64,000 nucleotides of DNA from Candidatus Phyllobacterium onerii (GCF_028331445.1 NZ_JAQMHX010000015.1:37949-101948), one strand, 5' to 3'. Counted from the first letter of the stretch, positions 41,215-49,764 are shown. Numbers and translations: made by a program. Notes: a model not told the origin generated them from the sequence alone.

Positions 41215-41958
41215 CTACGCGCCCGCCAGAGGCGGTCGTTCTGGGCGATCGCAGGCGTTGCTTTCGAGACACTGCGGATCTTCAAAACCTGACGGTGTCT
41301 TACTAGGATCGAGAAAGGTGGAGCGGGCCATAGAACGTTCGGAGGTGATCGGTATCTGCCGCTTTCGAACGCTTTGGCGCGCAATGAACTCGGCAACAGC
41401 AAGATTTGGCACCCAGCATACCCATGCGAGCACTCCGCTTACGTCTTCGTACGAAAGGCCGGCGACAACTGCCAGTCCCAGATAAACCCGCAGTGTCACT
41501 GCGGCCATCGTCAGCGACGCGGAACGAACCATCCAGCGTTGATGAGCAGCCGGATTTCCTCTCATGGCAAGCAGGATACCGTAGGATGTCGCGCCAATCC
41601 AAACGATTGCTAGAAATCCGAAACCCCACGCCGCAACGCCACCCGATTGCGTGGTCACTGCCAGCCAGAAACCACCGATTCCAGAGTCGAGAACTGCGAC
41701 TCCATAAACGCGACCCAACGCGCGATGGATATGAATTCGCCTCTTTCTGAGCCCCGCCCATAACTGAAACGGCACAAGCGCTAGCGCCAATGACGCAAGA
41801 ATGATGTGAGAATAAAATGCGAGAGGGCGCATGTGCGCATGGTAGACAAAGTCCGGCATGGTTGTGGCAACACCGCCGAACACAAAACGAAACGAGGCAG
41901 CAGCTATCAGAGGACAAAGAAGCCACAGCAAGATAAATCTGCCCGCGAATTTCATCAT
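41215..41958 (-). CDS. DUF2306 family membrane protein
   Basis: A protein of about 247 residues with roughly seven hydrophobic helices (RFILLWLLCPLIAAASFRFVF, HIILASLALALVPFQLW, GVAAWGFGFLAIVWIGATSYG). The DUF2306 pattern is visible as HIHRALGRVYGVAVLDSGIGGFWLA and AHQRWMVRSASLTMAAVTLRVYL, with conserved His, Arg residues. It resembles cytochrome-b561-like helical bundles but heme binding is unproven. The start is set at 41958 (MMKFAGRF); the annotated upstream in-frame ATG at 42003 gives an unusual N-terminus. The C-terminal 40 residues are polar. Confidence 0.8.
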   Translation of the reverse strand: MMKFAGRFILLWLLCPLIAAASFRFVFGGVATTMPDFVYHAHMRPLAFYSHIILASLALALVPFQLWAGLRKRRIHIHRALGRVYGVAVLDSGIGGFWLAVTTQSGGVAAWGFGFLAIVWIGATSYGILLAMRGNPAAHQRWMVRSASLTMAAVTLRVYLGLAVVAGLSYEDVSGVLAWVCWVPNLAVAEFIARQSVRKRQIPITSERSMARSTFLDPSKTPSGFEDPQCLESNACDRPERPPLAGA

Positions 41959-42027
41959 GACACGCCCCCATCTTGCCTGAATTCGTTTGAATTTTTGTGG
42001 CACGAATGAACGTGGAACGCCGCTAAC

Positions 42028-42051
42028 TTGTGTTGCGATTTGTTAACACAA
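42028..42051. promoter_or_regulatory. Inverted repeat upstream of the DUF2306 gene
   Basis: TTGTGTT (42028-42034) and AACACAA (42045-42051) form a perfect 7-base inverted repeat with a 10-base spacer, about 70 bases before the DUF2306 start on the minus strand. It could be an operator; nothing links it to a specific regulator. Confidence 0.4.
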
Positions 42052-42231
42052 CGTCCTGCGACGATGCCTTATAGGTTCTGTTTTATGGTGAGAATGGCGC
42101 CAAGAGCAAAAGTGCCTCGCGCGGCGCTCTATCCTCGCCGGCATGGCCGCGCAGCAATCAGGTAGATCGGGGGGCTTGGCAGTACTGTTAAACCACAAAT
42201 AATGTGCCGTCGGCCCCGGTGATAAAGTTGG

Positions 42232-43557
42232 TTAAGCAGCTGCTGGAATTTCGATACGCACAATCAAACCCCGCGGTTGATTGTCGGAAAGGGACAGTTT
42301 GCCGTTATGGTCCTCAACGATCTCAGCCACGATTGATAAACCCAAACCAAAGCCGCTATGAACACCCAGAGTCTTACGAGCGGGGTCGGCTTTGAAGAAT
42401 GGCTCAAGCACGAGATCACGCAGACCTGGCGCAATGCCCTGACCATCATCGCAGACATCGATCCGGATGTGGGATCCGTGATGCGTCAAACGCACTGTTA
42501 GGTTCTCCGCGAATTTGATGCCGTTATCACAAAGGTTGTTGACTGCGCGAGTGAGAGCCAATGATTTACAGGGACCTATCAGCTTGTCAGGACCTTCATA
42601 TGCGATTGGCTTACCTATATCGGAATACTCATTACATATTGTCTGCAGCAAGCTGGCAATATCGGTACGCTCAAGCATTTCCGTATTTACGGCGCTGTTC
42701 ATATAATCCAGCGTATCTTGAATAAGAGCGTCAATATGATCGAGGTCGGACAGTATGGCCTCACTGCCCTCGTGCGAAAGTCTTTCGATTCGCAGCCTTA
42801 CCCTCGTCAAGGGCGTCCGAAGATCATGGCTGACGTTTCGAAGCAGCCGCGTGCGGATCTCTATCAGCTTCTTGATCCTTGCCCGCATTTCATTCAGCGC
42901 TCGCGCGAGAGCAACCATTTCAACAGTCCCGCGCTCCTCAAAGACGGGTGCCAGATAATCACCTTTCTCTTCTTTGAGACGATTGGTGATCGAAGCAAGT
43001 GGCGCCGTGAGAGCCCGTGAGGCGTAAACTGAAAAAAGGCCCAAGAGTATTGCGAAAGCAAGGACGTAGTACGAAAGTGGACCCACAACATCTGAAGTCA
43101 CTAGGGTGTCCGGCATGCCTCTGATTACCACCGCCATATCGCCATCCAACGGAAATGTCAGAGCAGGCCGGCCGTCGAGCATAATCTGGCGACCACCTGC
43201 GGACAGGGGATTATCTGCGGGAAACAGCTTTCCGATAATCCATCGGATCGAGGGAAACGATGCGTCCGGTGCTGTGCGACTTGCCAAGGATTCGGTCGTG
43301 ATGATCTCCAGCGGGATCCCTGCCTTCCCCGACCATTGGATCAAACTGGACCGTTCGTCTTTTGGCGTTTTTTGAACGAGCAGCGCAATGGTTTCGGCCT
43401 TGGAATAGAGCAGGTCCGTGTCCGGCACACCCATGTACTTTCGGAACACGCCTATCCAATCGCCAATCACAAAGACCAGAATAATGGCGACGAGGATTAC
43501 CAGCATGATCTGCCCGCGCATTGTATGCGGAAAAAATCTGTGAAAGGCCGATGTCAT
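42232..43557 (-). CDS. Sensor histidine kinase (EnvZ-like)
   Basis: A membrane kinase of about 441 residues. Two transmembrane helices (RGQIMLVILVAIILVFVIGDW and YYVLAFAILLGLFSVYA) enclose a periplasmic sensor of about 130 residues. HAMP follows (SRALTAPLASITNRLKE), then the phosphorylation box NVSHDLRTPLTRVRLRIERL, N box VNNLCDNGIKFAE and G box DDGQGI...GFGLGLSIV. The start is set at 43557 (MTSAFHRFF); an earlier in-frame start at 43638 is possible. It is downstream of mipA and likely in its operon, while its probable partner regulator is divergent. Confidence 0.9.
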   Translation of the reverse strand: MTSAFHRFFPHTMRGQIMLVILVAIILVFVIGDWIGVFRKYMGVPDTDLLYSKAETIALLVQKTPKDERSSLIQWSGKAGIPLEIITTESLASRTAPDASFPSIRWIIGKLFPADNPLSAGGRQIMLDGRPALTFPLDGDMAVVIRGMPDTLVTSDVVGPLSYYVLAFAILLGLFSVYASRALTAPLASITNRLKEEKGDYLAPVFEERGTVEMVALARALNEMRARIKKLIEIRTRLLRNVSHDLRTPLTRVRLRIERLSHEGSEAILSDLDHIDALIQDTLDYMNSAVNTEMLERTDIASLLQTICNEYSDIGKPIAYEGPDKLIGPCKSLALTRAVNNLCDNGIKFAENLTVRLTHHGSHIRIDVCDDGQGIAPGLRDLVLEPFFKADPARKTLGVHSGFGLGLSIVAEIVEDHNGKLSLSDNQPRGLIVRIEIPAAA

Positions 43558-43721
43558 TGCTGTCCAGTAACTCCTCTGACGCGCTACACATATGCGGCCT
43601 TTACTGTTTATATCAGCGGTCATTTTGACAGAACTCAAATTTGTTACGTGAGTGTTTTGGGACTCTGGCGTCAGGATCAGTGACCGATGCGACGGTCGAC
43701 CGCCACCGTGCGCCCTCGAAG

Positions 43722-44597
43722 TCAGAAGCGATAGGCGACGAACAGACCGAATTCCGGCTGAGTTTTCGTCTGAACTATGGGGCTATCAGCTGCATCGCCC
43801 AAAAGCAGACCGACGCCGGCCTTGCCACGCACAGCCCAATTTTCCGTCACCAGATACGTAGCAGTCAGAGAAAAATCAGCACGTTGAAACCCGGCATCTG
43901 CCTTATATTCCTTGAACCTTGATTTGGCCGCCTGATTACTACTCACACTAAAGTAGGAATCCATATAATTTTCATCGGCCACCGTGACAGAGGCATCAAG
44001 TCCGACAATGAACCTCTGTGACAGTGGCTGGGTGACCTCAACGCCAAATTTGCCTCGCAAGCCATCACTTCCGCCGATCGTTTTGTTTATCGTTCCGTAG
44101 AACTCCGCTGGTCCGTACTCCACTGCTGCTTTCGCGCCAACATTGACCCCAAAATCAACGTCACCCAATCCGTCCAGATAACCATGGTCGCCATCATCCT
44201 CGGATCGTCCAGTATCGTATCCGACCAAAAGTCCGAACGTGAACGGACCATGCCTGTAGGCATCCAGCTCCAACCCGGTCGGATCTATGGTAAGGCGGTC
44301 AAACAGTTTGGCTGAGACGAAAGGGATCGGAGAAACTTCCATTTTGTCGCTGCCTTCAAATGAAGGCTCATAGATAGCTCCACCACCTACGGTTAATTCC
44401 CAATCGTGCAATTTGGTCCTGATTGGGCCGTATCGCGCTGGATCAGGTTGGGGTGGGAGCGGAACGGAGCTGCTGTCTGAAGGATCTGGTACGTCCACCG
44501 CCCAAGAGGCCGCGGGAAAGGAAGCAACAACGAACAAAGCTGTGCTTGCGAGCGACAACACAACCCGCGTTGGTAGGTAAGCCGGAAAAAGATACAT
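43722..44597 (-). CDS. MipA/OmpV family outer-membrane protein
   Basis: About 291 residues: a signal peptide (MYLFPAYLPTRVVLSLASTALF up to SWA), then a beta-barrel ending in the aromatic YRF typical of outer-membrane insertion. MipA/OmpV features include WELTVGGGAIYEPSFEGSD, the glycine-rich GVNVGAKAAVEYGP and repeated strands. The start at 44597 has a GGAG ribosome site. MipA in E. coli scaffolds murein enzymes; OmpV-type proteins are often induced by two-component systems, as the flanking kinase and regulator suggest here. Confidence 0.87.
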   Translation of the reverse strand: MYLFPAYLPTRVVLSLASTALFVVASFPAASWAVDVPDPSDSSSVPLPPQPDPARYGPIRTKLHDWELTVGGGAIYEPSFEGSDKMEVSPIPFVSAKLFDRLTIDPTGLELDAYRHGPFTFGLLVGYDTGRSEDDGDHGYLDGLGDVDFGVNVGAKAAVEYGPAEFYGTINKTIGGSDGLRGKFGVEVTQPLSQRFIVGLDASVTVADENYMDSYFSVSSNQAAKSRFKEYKADAGFQRADFSLTATYLVTENWAVRGKAGVGLLLGDAADSPIVQTKTQPEFGLFVAYRF

Positions 44598-44698
44598 ATA
44601 GGGCTCCAATTGTTCGAGCGCTCCGCCCGAAAGCATGGCAACATCGTAGTGTCAGTAACCCACGTTTAATGAGCCCGGAGAGTTGAATTGTTACTTTG

Positions 44699-44774
44699 TA
44701 TTAAGTTTTGTTGCGGGCAGTGGCACAATTATGCCCGTCCGTCCACGTCAGACTGGCTGCAACAAAACTTAATA
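44699..44774. promoter_or_regulatory. Perfect 16-base inverted repeat between mipA and the regulator gene
   Basis: TATTAAGTTTTGTTGC (44699-44714) and GCAACAAAACTTAATA (44759-44774) are perfect inverse copies 44 bases apart. Each reads GCAACAAAACTTAATA towards the gene it faces: mipA starts 102 bases from the left copy, the regulator 69 bases from the right. A third copy lies before the methyltransferase gene at 46389. Most likely these are response-regulator binding boxes. Confidence 0.75.
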
Positions 44775-44842
44775 TTTTGAAATATCACCGACCAGTTTTG
44801 GCCTTAGTGTTCTCTAAGAAACGTTCCTGAGGTACGGCCCGC

Positions 44843-45565
44843 ATGAAAAATGCCCGCGAAGGCAGCAAAATTCTGATTGTCGAAGATGATAACCAGATCG
44901 CCAAATTACTAGCCGATACACTTACTGAAAACGGTATGATCGTGGACATCGCATCTGACGGGTCAGAGATGGACACGCAGCGTGCGAGGAACGTGTTTGA
45001 TCTGATCATACTCGACGTGATGCTTCCAGGAGAGGACGGCCTTAGCCTTTGTCGTCGTTTGAGGACCGATACCACTGTTCCGATCCTCATGTTGACTGCC
45101 CTCGGTCATGAAATCGATCGAATTCTTGGTATTGAAATCGGCGCGGATGATTATATGACAAAGCCATTCAGCGCCCGTGAGGTTACCACCCGTGTGCGGG
45201 CGCTCCTGCGCCGCGCGTCGTACGCCCCAGTGACCCGAGAGCGACCAAAGTTGTACCGCTTTGAGGGATGGAGAATTGATCCTCTGCGCCGTCAGGTTCA
45301 CGATCCCAGCAATGCACGAGTGCCCATGACCACTCACGAGTTCGATCTGCTCCTTGCCTTTTGCAGGAACCCCGGTCGCGTCCTGACCCGTGAACAGCTT
45401 CTCGCTGTCTCGCATGCGGGTTTGGCTGGACCGATTGAAAGGAGCGTTGATGTTCACATGAGCCGCCTGAGAAAGAAGTTTGAGAAGGATGCGAAGGACC
45501 CGGTTTTCTTTAAAACTGTGCGGCTTGGCGGATACATGCTAACTGCCTTGGTTGAAGAGACATAA
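44843..45565 (+). CDS. OmpR/PhoB-family response regulator
   Basis: A 240-residue DNA-binding regulator. The receiver domain (about 8-125) has the acidic pair EDD, the phosphorylation site in LIILDVMLPGEDGLS (Asp near 55) and LTALGHEIDRILGIEIGADDYMTKPFS with the conserved Lys. The C-terminal winged helix (about 140-235) includes MTTHEFDLLLAFCRNPGRVLTREQLL and RSVDVHMSRLRKKFE. It is divergent from mipA and the histidine kinase, and probably binds the inverted boxes in between. Its final VFFKTVRLGGYML is typical. Confidence 0.93.
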   Translation: MKNAREGSKILIVEDDNQIAKLLADTLTENGMIVDIASDGSEMDTQRARNVFDLIILDVMLPGEDGLSLCRRLRTDTTVPILMLTALGHEIDRILGIEIGADDYMTKPFSAREVTTRVRALLRRASYAPVTRERPKLYRFEGWRIDPLRRQVHDPSNARVPMTTHEFDLLLAFCRNPGRVLTREQLLAVSHAGLAGPIERSVDVHMSRLRKKFEKDAKDPVFFKTVRLGGYMLTALVEET

Positions 45566-45667
45566 GTTGCCTGATAGACCAGCTGACAGATAGCTAGCTC
45601 GTAGGAGTGAACTGTTCGCCACCCACTGAACGCAGTTCAATCCGTTAGAGGTACGCGCGCACTTGAA

Positions 45668-46288
45668 TTATAAAAGTCGGAAGAAACTTGTCATCACTCC
45701 ATTCTGGACCAGGAATTGCTTGACTTCCACCAAGGGAATGACCAACAAAAAATACAAGGCGTGAAAGAAAGTTCTCCTGAGAATAGCAGGGTTGAATACT
45801 GCCTCTCTGCTCTCATAATACAGCTTGAAATCTGGCCAGAATGCGGGGACGGATTGTGCGTAGGCCTCGTAAAGGCTTCCGAACTTGGATCTCAGGAATT
45901 TTGCCTCCTCTTGAGCAGTCACGCGCAAAATCATTCCGCAGGCTATTCCCAAACAAAAAGCCAGAATGAAGCTATGCAGCATCAGCCCGATTCCCACAGC
46001 GCCAATAGTTGAAAACAAATAGAGGGGATTTCTGCAGACAGAATAGGGACCTTCCACTACGAGCTCGCGATTTTTCCGCCCTCCAGTATAAAGAATGGAC
46101 CAGAGGCGTCCCAATATGCAAATGGCAAGTAACAACTGGCCCGCGAGGGTCATCGTGTTCGCAACGAACGAGCTGGTCGGCCAAACGGACGTCGAGAATG
46201 CGATAACCGGAACGATGGAAACAACCAAACACTGGATTATTCTCAGTCGTATGGTTTGATTAAACGGTGCAACAGGTACGGAATTCAT
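45668..46288 (-). CDS. Isoprenylcysteine carboxyl methyltransferase family protein
   Basis: A membrane protein of about 206 residues with four or five helices and the SAM-binding C-terminal signature VEGPYSVCRNPLYLFSTIG, then QEEAKFLRSKFGSLYEAYAQ. It is a second, distant relative of the protein at 15544. A ribosome site (AAGGGGAT) supports the start at 46288 (MNSVPVAPFN) over 46357. It lies downstream of the response-regulator gene on the opposite strand and has a box of the same sequence 101 bases upstream. Bacterial members often modify lipids or metal-related compounds; here role unknown. Confidence 0.82.
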   Translation of the reverse strand: MNSVPVAPFNQTIRLRIIQCLVVSIVPVIAFSTSVWPTSSFVANTMTLAGQLLLAICILGRLWSILYTGGRKNRELVVEGPYSVCRNPLYLFSTIGAVGIGLMLHSFILAFCLGIACGMILRVTAQEEAKFLRSKFGSLYEAYAQSVPAFWPDFKLYYESREAVFNPAILRRTFFHALYFLLVIPLVEVKQFLVQNGVMTSFFRLL

Positions 46289-46388
46289 TGCGATCCCCTT
46301 ATGGCGTACGTATGCCAGAACAGCACTCGATCTTGAGCGATGATCGTGCAATCTCATGCGGGAGGGGCTTCGTGCGTGAAGTTATATG

Positions 46389-46402
46389 AAGTTTTGTTGC
46401 GG
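46389..46402 (-). promoter_or_regulatory. Third copy of the response-regulator-type box
   Basis: AAGTTTTGTTGCGG (46389-46402) is identical over 14 bases to 44703-44716. On the minus strand it reads CCGCAACAAAACTT towards the methyltransferase gene, 101 bases from its start, the same spacing as for mipA (102). The following minus-strand bases AACTTCATATAACTTCA form a 10-base-period direct repeat, as expected for OmpR-type dimers. Confidence 0.65.
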
Positions 46403-46600
46403 ATTGGCCGAAACCGCCAGCATGACGTGTCAAATATTGCGATACTTACTCTAGGCAGAACGTTGCCGATCACCTTCAACACGATCGGTCGAGCCTGCGA
46501 CGTTGCCGATGTCGGGGTGGATGGTCGTTAACCGAAGTCGCCCGCCGAACGAGGCGGTCGACAATTGGGAACCTGATTTCGACGCTGACGCGGCATTCGC

Positions 46601-46909
46601 GTGATACAAAAAGCAACAACAAGCCGACAGTTGCCGATCGTGCTGCCGCCGGCAGCAGACGAAATTCTTTCGTCCTGGATCAGTCGGCATGCTGCCTTCT
46701 ACGGCGTACCGCCGATGACAATGCTCCAGCACTGCCTGCCTCAAGCGACATCGCTGGGTGCAGTGGATCTCTGTTTGACACGGAAACAGGCCTAACCGCT
46801 CGCACACGTGTTCAGAACAAAACCGGATGTGCTCAGAATGGGCTTTACGACCGTTTCGCAAGCATCGCATCGCTTGATCGCGCCCAAGCCGATACAGTCT
46901 TGCCCTTGA
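46601..46909 (+). pseudogene. TniQ-type transposition protein relic
   Basis: The frame from GTG 46601 reads IVLPPAADEILSSWISRHAAFYGVPPMTML, which I recognise as the N-terminus of a TniQ-family protein of Tn5053/Tn7-like elements. It is interrupted by an in-frame TAA at 46793-46795 and continues in the same frame as LAHVFRTKPDVLRMGFTTVSQASHRL up to TGA at 46907. TniQ proteins are several hundred residues, so about 100 residues remain. No transposase or terminal repeats were identified nearby. The relic marks past element activity. Confidence 0.6.
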
Positions 46910-46919
46910 TGCACGCACG

Positions 46920-47342
46920 ATGCCAACGACACCAAGACAGTTACCCGAACTCGGGTTCTTGGATGGCGGCTTTGTTGCTCCTCATGCGGATTTCCGCTTC
47001 AGGGCCACGACGCCCGAGAACGTCCCTCCCCTTTCTGCTCCTATTGGAGCGCCGCACGCGCTCTTGAAGGAGAATGGGAAGCCGGAAGCCGAACGCCACT
47101 ATGTGACCGAAGCCAGGATGGCATCAGGGTCACGGATAGAGAATGGTTTGCGTACCGAACGACAGATGCCTGTCGCGCGCAAGGAAGAATTACACCGGTC
47201 GGCACCAATGCCGGTCAAAAACAGAACCGAACCCAAGGAAAAGCCGCCCATTGGAGGTGTTTTGCCCCCTGAGTTCTTTCATTGGAGACATTATGCGATA
47301 TTCAAAGCACAAATCGAGAACATGATCTCTGGGCATATTTGA
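46920..47342 (+). CDS. Unrecognised open frame, doubtful
   Basis: An open frame of 140 codons directly after the TniQ relic. Its product is Pro/Glu/Arg-rich with no motif I recognise, no clear ribosome site and no signal or membrane segment. It may be leftover coding DNA of the same mobile element in some frame, or chance. It is listed because the stretch would otherwise be blank. Confidence 0.2.
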   Translation: MPTTPRQLPELGFLDGGFVAPHADFRFRATTPENVPPLSAPIGAPHALLKENGKPEAERHYVTEARMASGSRIENGLRTERQMPVARKEELHRSAPMPVKNRTEPKEKPPIGGVLPPEFFHWRHYAIFKAQIENMISGHI

Positions 47343-47553
47343 AAAGAGGCAATTCATTGAATTCGTTGCGGTGCAGTTTGTCAGGTCTCTCTCGGCTCCG
47401 CGCCTTAACATTGTGGTCCCTGCCCTCCGAATCCGGGTAAGGCATCGAAAGTACCTGCGTTTTCTCTTTACTTTCTTACGATTGTGGTCGTTGAACAGCA
47501 AGATTTTGCGATAGGGGCACGTTTGCGGCCACTTGTGGCGGCGGTGTAGAGGC

Positions 47554-47582
47554 ATAGGTGGGCACTAATCGCACCCACCTAT
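47554..47582 (-). terminator. Hairpin downstream of the decayed binding-protein gene
   Basis: ATAGGTGGG (47554-47562) and CCCACCTAT (47574-47582) are perfect inverse copies with an 11-base loop, starting 6 bases after the binding-protein stop on the minus strand. Without a T-run it is only a likely terminator. Confidence 0.45.
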
Positions 47583-47587
47583 GTTGA

Positions 47588-48378
47588 TCACTTCAACATC
47601 TTCTCTGGAAGAGACGTCCCATGGAACTTCGTGTATATCTCATTCAGCTTGCCGTTCTTCAAATTCGCTTCCACCCATTCGTTTAGCTTGCCGAGTAGTT
47701 CCGGTTCACCTTTGCGAACGCCGATTGCGAGATCGAAAGTGCGGATCACGAATTTTGGTTTGAAATCGAGAGTCGGATTACGCTTGGCAATCTGACCGAC
47801 AATTGTTGCCGACGTCGCAACCATTTCAGCCTGGCCGCTGACTGCAGCGGTTACAAGAGTGGCGTCGTCATCATAGCGCACCACCTTGAAACCCTTCTCG
47901 GCAGCCATGGCTGTCAGTTCGGTGTCCTGAGTTGTGCCTCGGGTCACGGATATGGATTTGCCTTGGTGTCTTCCCAACTCGCTATGCCGGAAGCAGAGGG
48001 AGCACCTACAACGGATTGCAACGCCGCGTAAGCCTTGCTGAAATCGATAACTTCTGCTCGCTGCGGCGTGACGGACAAGGTCGAGATCACAATGTCAGCC
48101 TTGTTGGTCTGAAGGTTTGGTATACGGGTTGCACCCGTCGTCTGGACGAATTCCAGCTCTAGCCCCCAATCCTTGGCAAGCTGTTGCGCGGTCTCCACGT
48201 CGGAACCTGTAGGCTTCATAGCGGTGTCCAGCATGCCCGATGGTGGGATCGCCAGATCCGTCGATATGCGGATTTTTTTGGCGGCCATTATATCCTTGTA
48301 AGCATCGGCATATGCCATAGTGGCGCTGGACAGAATTAACATGCTGGTAGTCCATGCGATAATTTTCAACAGTTTCAT
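47588..48378 (-). pseudogene. Amino-acid ABC transporter substrate-binding protein, frameshifted
   Basis: Two abutting minus-strand frames together make one periplasmic binding protein of family 3. The first (from 48378) has a signal peptide (KLLKIIAWTTSMLILSSATMAYA) and VISTLSVTPQRAEVIDFSKAYA, then ends ASWEDTKANPYP. The second continues GKSISVTRGTTQDTELTAMA to the normal C-terminus. The frames join at about 47960, where one G appears to be lost from AAGG. Unless this is a sequencing error, the protein is broken. The adjacent ATPase gene is also damaged. Confidence 0.82.
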
Positions 48379-48420
48379 ACTTTACTCCTCCCTTTTTGAT
48401 GTCTCAGTTCAATTAACTTG

Positions 48421-49116
48421 TTAGAGTTCGTTGCCAATGAATTGCTTCAGTTCAGGCGTTGATGGATTGACCAAAATGTCTGATGGTCCTTCCTCTCGAA
48501 CTCTTCCTTGATGCATGAAGATCACCTTGTCTGCGATCTTGCGTGCAAAGCTCATTTCATGCGTGACCATGATCATCGTCATGCCATCTGCGGCCAGCCC
48601 CTCAATGGCGCGCAAGACCTCTCCCGTGAGTTCTGGATCCAGTGCCGAGGTCACTTCGTCAAACAGCATCACCTGCGGTTGCATGGCGAGCGAACGCGCA
48701 ATGGCCGCACGTTGTTGTTGGCCACCCGAAAGCTGTTCCGGATAATTGTCCGCTTTTTCAGCCAGTCCCACTTGGGCGAGAGCTGCCTGAGCAAGTTTCA
48801 ACGCAGCGCCTTTGTCTAATTTTTTTACGGTCCTGGGCGCCAGCGTGATATTTTCCGCAATGGTCGGTGCGGCAATTGGCCTAGAAGTGACAACCAGAAC
48901 GCGCTGCTCGCCGTAGGCCCAGGGAGAGCCGTCTTTTTCCAGAAAGTCATAGGTGCCTCGACCCATAACAACCGTCCTGATGCGCTTGATGAACTGGCGG
49001 TAATCGTACTCTCCAAGCTCAAGGTCGTTATACATGAACAGCCAGTCAAGACTGTCTTCGTCTGTAGCAATGAAGCCGTCGAGGCTGGTTGCGATGTACC
49101 CGAGAATCTTGGCCAT
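48421..49116 (-). pseudogene. Chimeric gene: RibD/DHFR-like N-terminus fused to a truncated amino-acid ABC ATPase
   Basis: A single open frame of 231 codons. Residues 1 to about 80 (MAKILGYIATSLDGFIATDED, VVMGRGTYDFLE, VLVVTSRPIAAP) are the start of a dihydrofolate-reductase-like RibD C-terminal-domain protein. From about residue 83 the sequence is the second half of a polar amino-acid ABC ATPase (ENITLAPRTVKKL, signature QLSGGQQQRAAIARSLAMQP, Walker B VMLFDEVTSALDPE, H-loop MVTHEMSFA). Walker A and Q-loop are missing. The joint is near 48868. The ATPase cannot bind ATP normally, so this is a deletion fusion. Confidence 0.82.
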
Positions 49117-49203
49117 GCGCCATCTCCGACGCTTCGGGCACGTGGGTCCGCCTGGGGTACATATCTTGCTCAGTCCTTGGGCAGGCGGTTGACCAAAGAA
49201 GCT

Positions 49204-49347
49204 GTGCTTGCCGAGCGGATGGGCTGGCAAATGGCCAGCATATGGCAGGGAGCCCTTATCTGGTGGGCGTTCAAGCGCGACGGTGATCCTACTGCTGAGA
49301 TTGAGGTTGTACTTGGAGACTGGTGCCGGAGCGTCGGTGCCATGTAA
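49204..49347 (+). CDS. Small unrecognised open frame
   Basis: A 47-codon frame from GTG 49204 giving ERMGWQMASIWQGALIWWAF followed by an acidic tail ending LGDWCRSVGAM. The tryptophan-rich, partly amphipathic make-up looks like true protein rather than noise, and the frame is open further upstream to about 49117. It ends 27 bases before the next small gene. It may be the C-terminal remnant of a larger gene cut by the same event that made the RibD chimera. Function unknown. Confidence 0.3.
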   Translation: MLAERMGWQMASIWQGALIWWAFKRDGDPTAEIEVVLGDWCRSVGAM

Positions 49348-49374
49348 GGTGGGGCAACCTAAGCTGGAGGTGCG

Positions 49375-49515
49375 ATGAACGTCTCGCTGGCAATGGTGGG
49401 ATTGATGATGGCGGTCTGCGTCATCGTCCCGCTTGCTCTTGCTTATAGCCGCCATGAAAGGGCCAGAAGAACGAGACCTTCAGTGCTCTTTCGTCGTCTG
49501 GCCCTACGAATTTAG
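49375..49515 (+). CDS. Small membrane protein, 46 residues
   Basis: Starts at ATG 49375 with a strong ribosome site (GGAGG at 49366-49370, 4 bases away). The product has one hydrophobic helix (VSLAMVGLMMAVCVIVPLAL) followed by a short Arg-rich tail (RHERARRTR), so the tail should face the cytoplasm. No family recognised. The ribosome site makes translation plausible. Confidence 0.45.
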   Translation: MNVSLAMVGLMMAVCVIVPLALAYSRHERARRTRPSVLFRRLALRI

Positions 49516-49524
49516 CCCGTCTGG

Positions 49525-49717
49525 TTGCGTCCCGCCACCGCTTGGCGCTTCGGCCATTTACCCACTGCTTCGAGCTTGCGGACCATGTGAGCGTACGGAT
49601 GCGCGTCTCGACAATGGCTTACTGATCGTCGAGCTAACAAAGGAAATTCCCGAGGAGCTAAAGCCTCGTCGCATTGCGATCAGCGGTGCAGCGAACACAA
49701 TAGCCGGTGAAAGCTCT
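49525..49717 (+). pseudogene. Hsp20 relic
   Basis: Two plus-strand frames carry matching fragments of an alpha-crystallin domain. The first reads RPFTHCFELADHVSV, the usual strand before the domain core; the second, shifted by one base near 49595, reads RLDNGLLIVELTKEIPEELK followed by PRRIAI, the C-terminal signature of IbpA-type proteins. The N-terminal part is missing. A full Hsp20 gene exists at 24971, so this is a decayed extra copy, perhaps acquired with the accessory region. Confidence 0.6.
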
Positions 49718-49764
49718 GCAAACGTCGGTAGGCATGAGAAAACTACTCAAAACCGGAGGGAGCC

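Noticed and set aside
45600..47600. Complete transposon around the TniQ relic
   Set aside because: No transposase, resolvase or matching terminal repeats were recognised; only the relic is supported.
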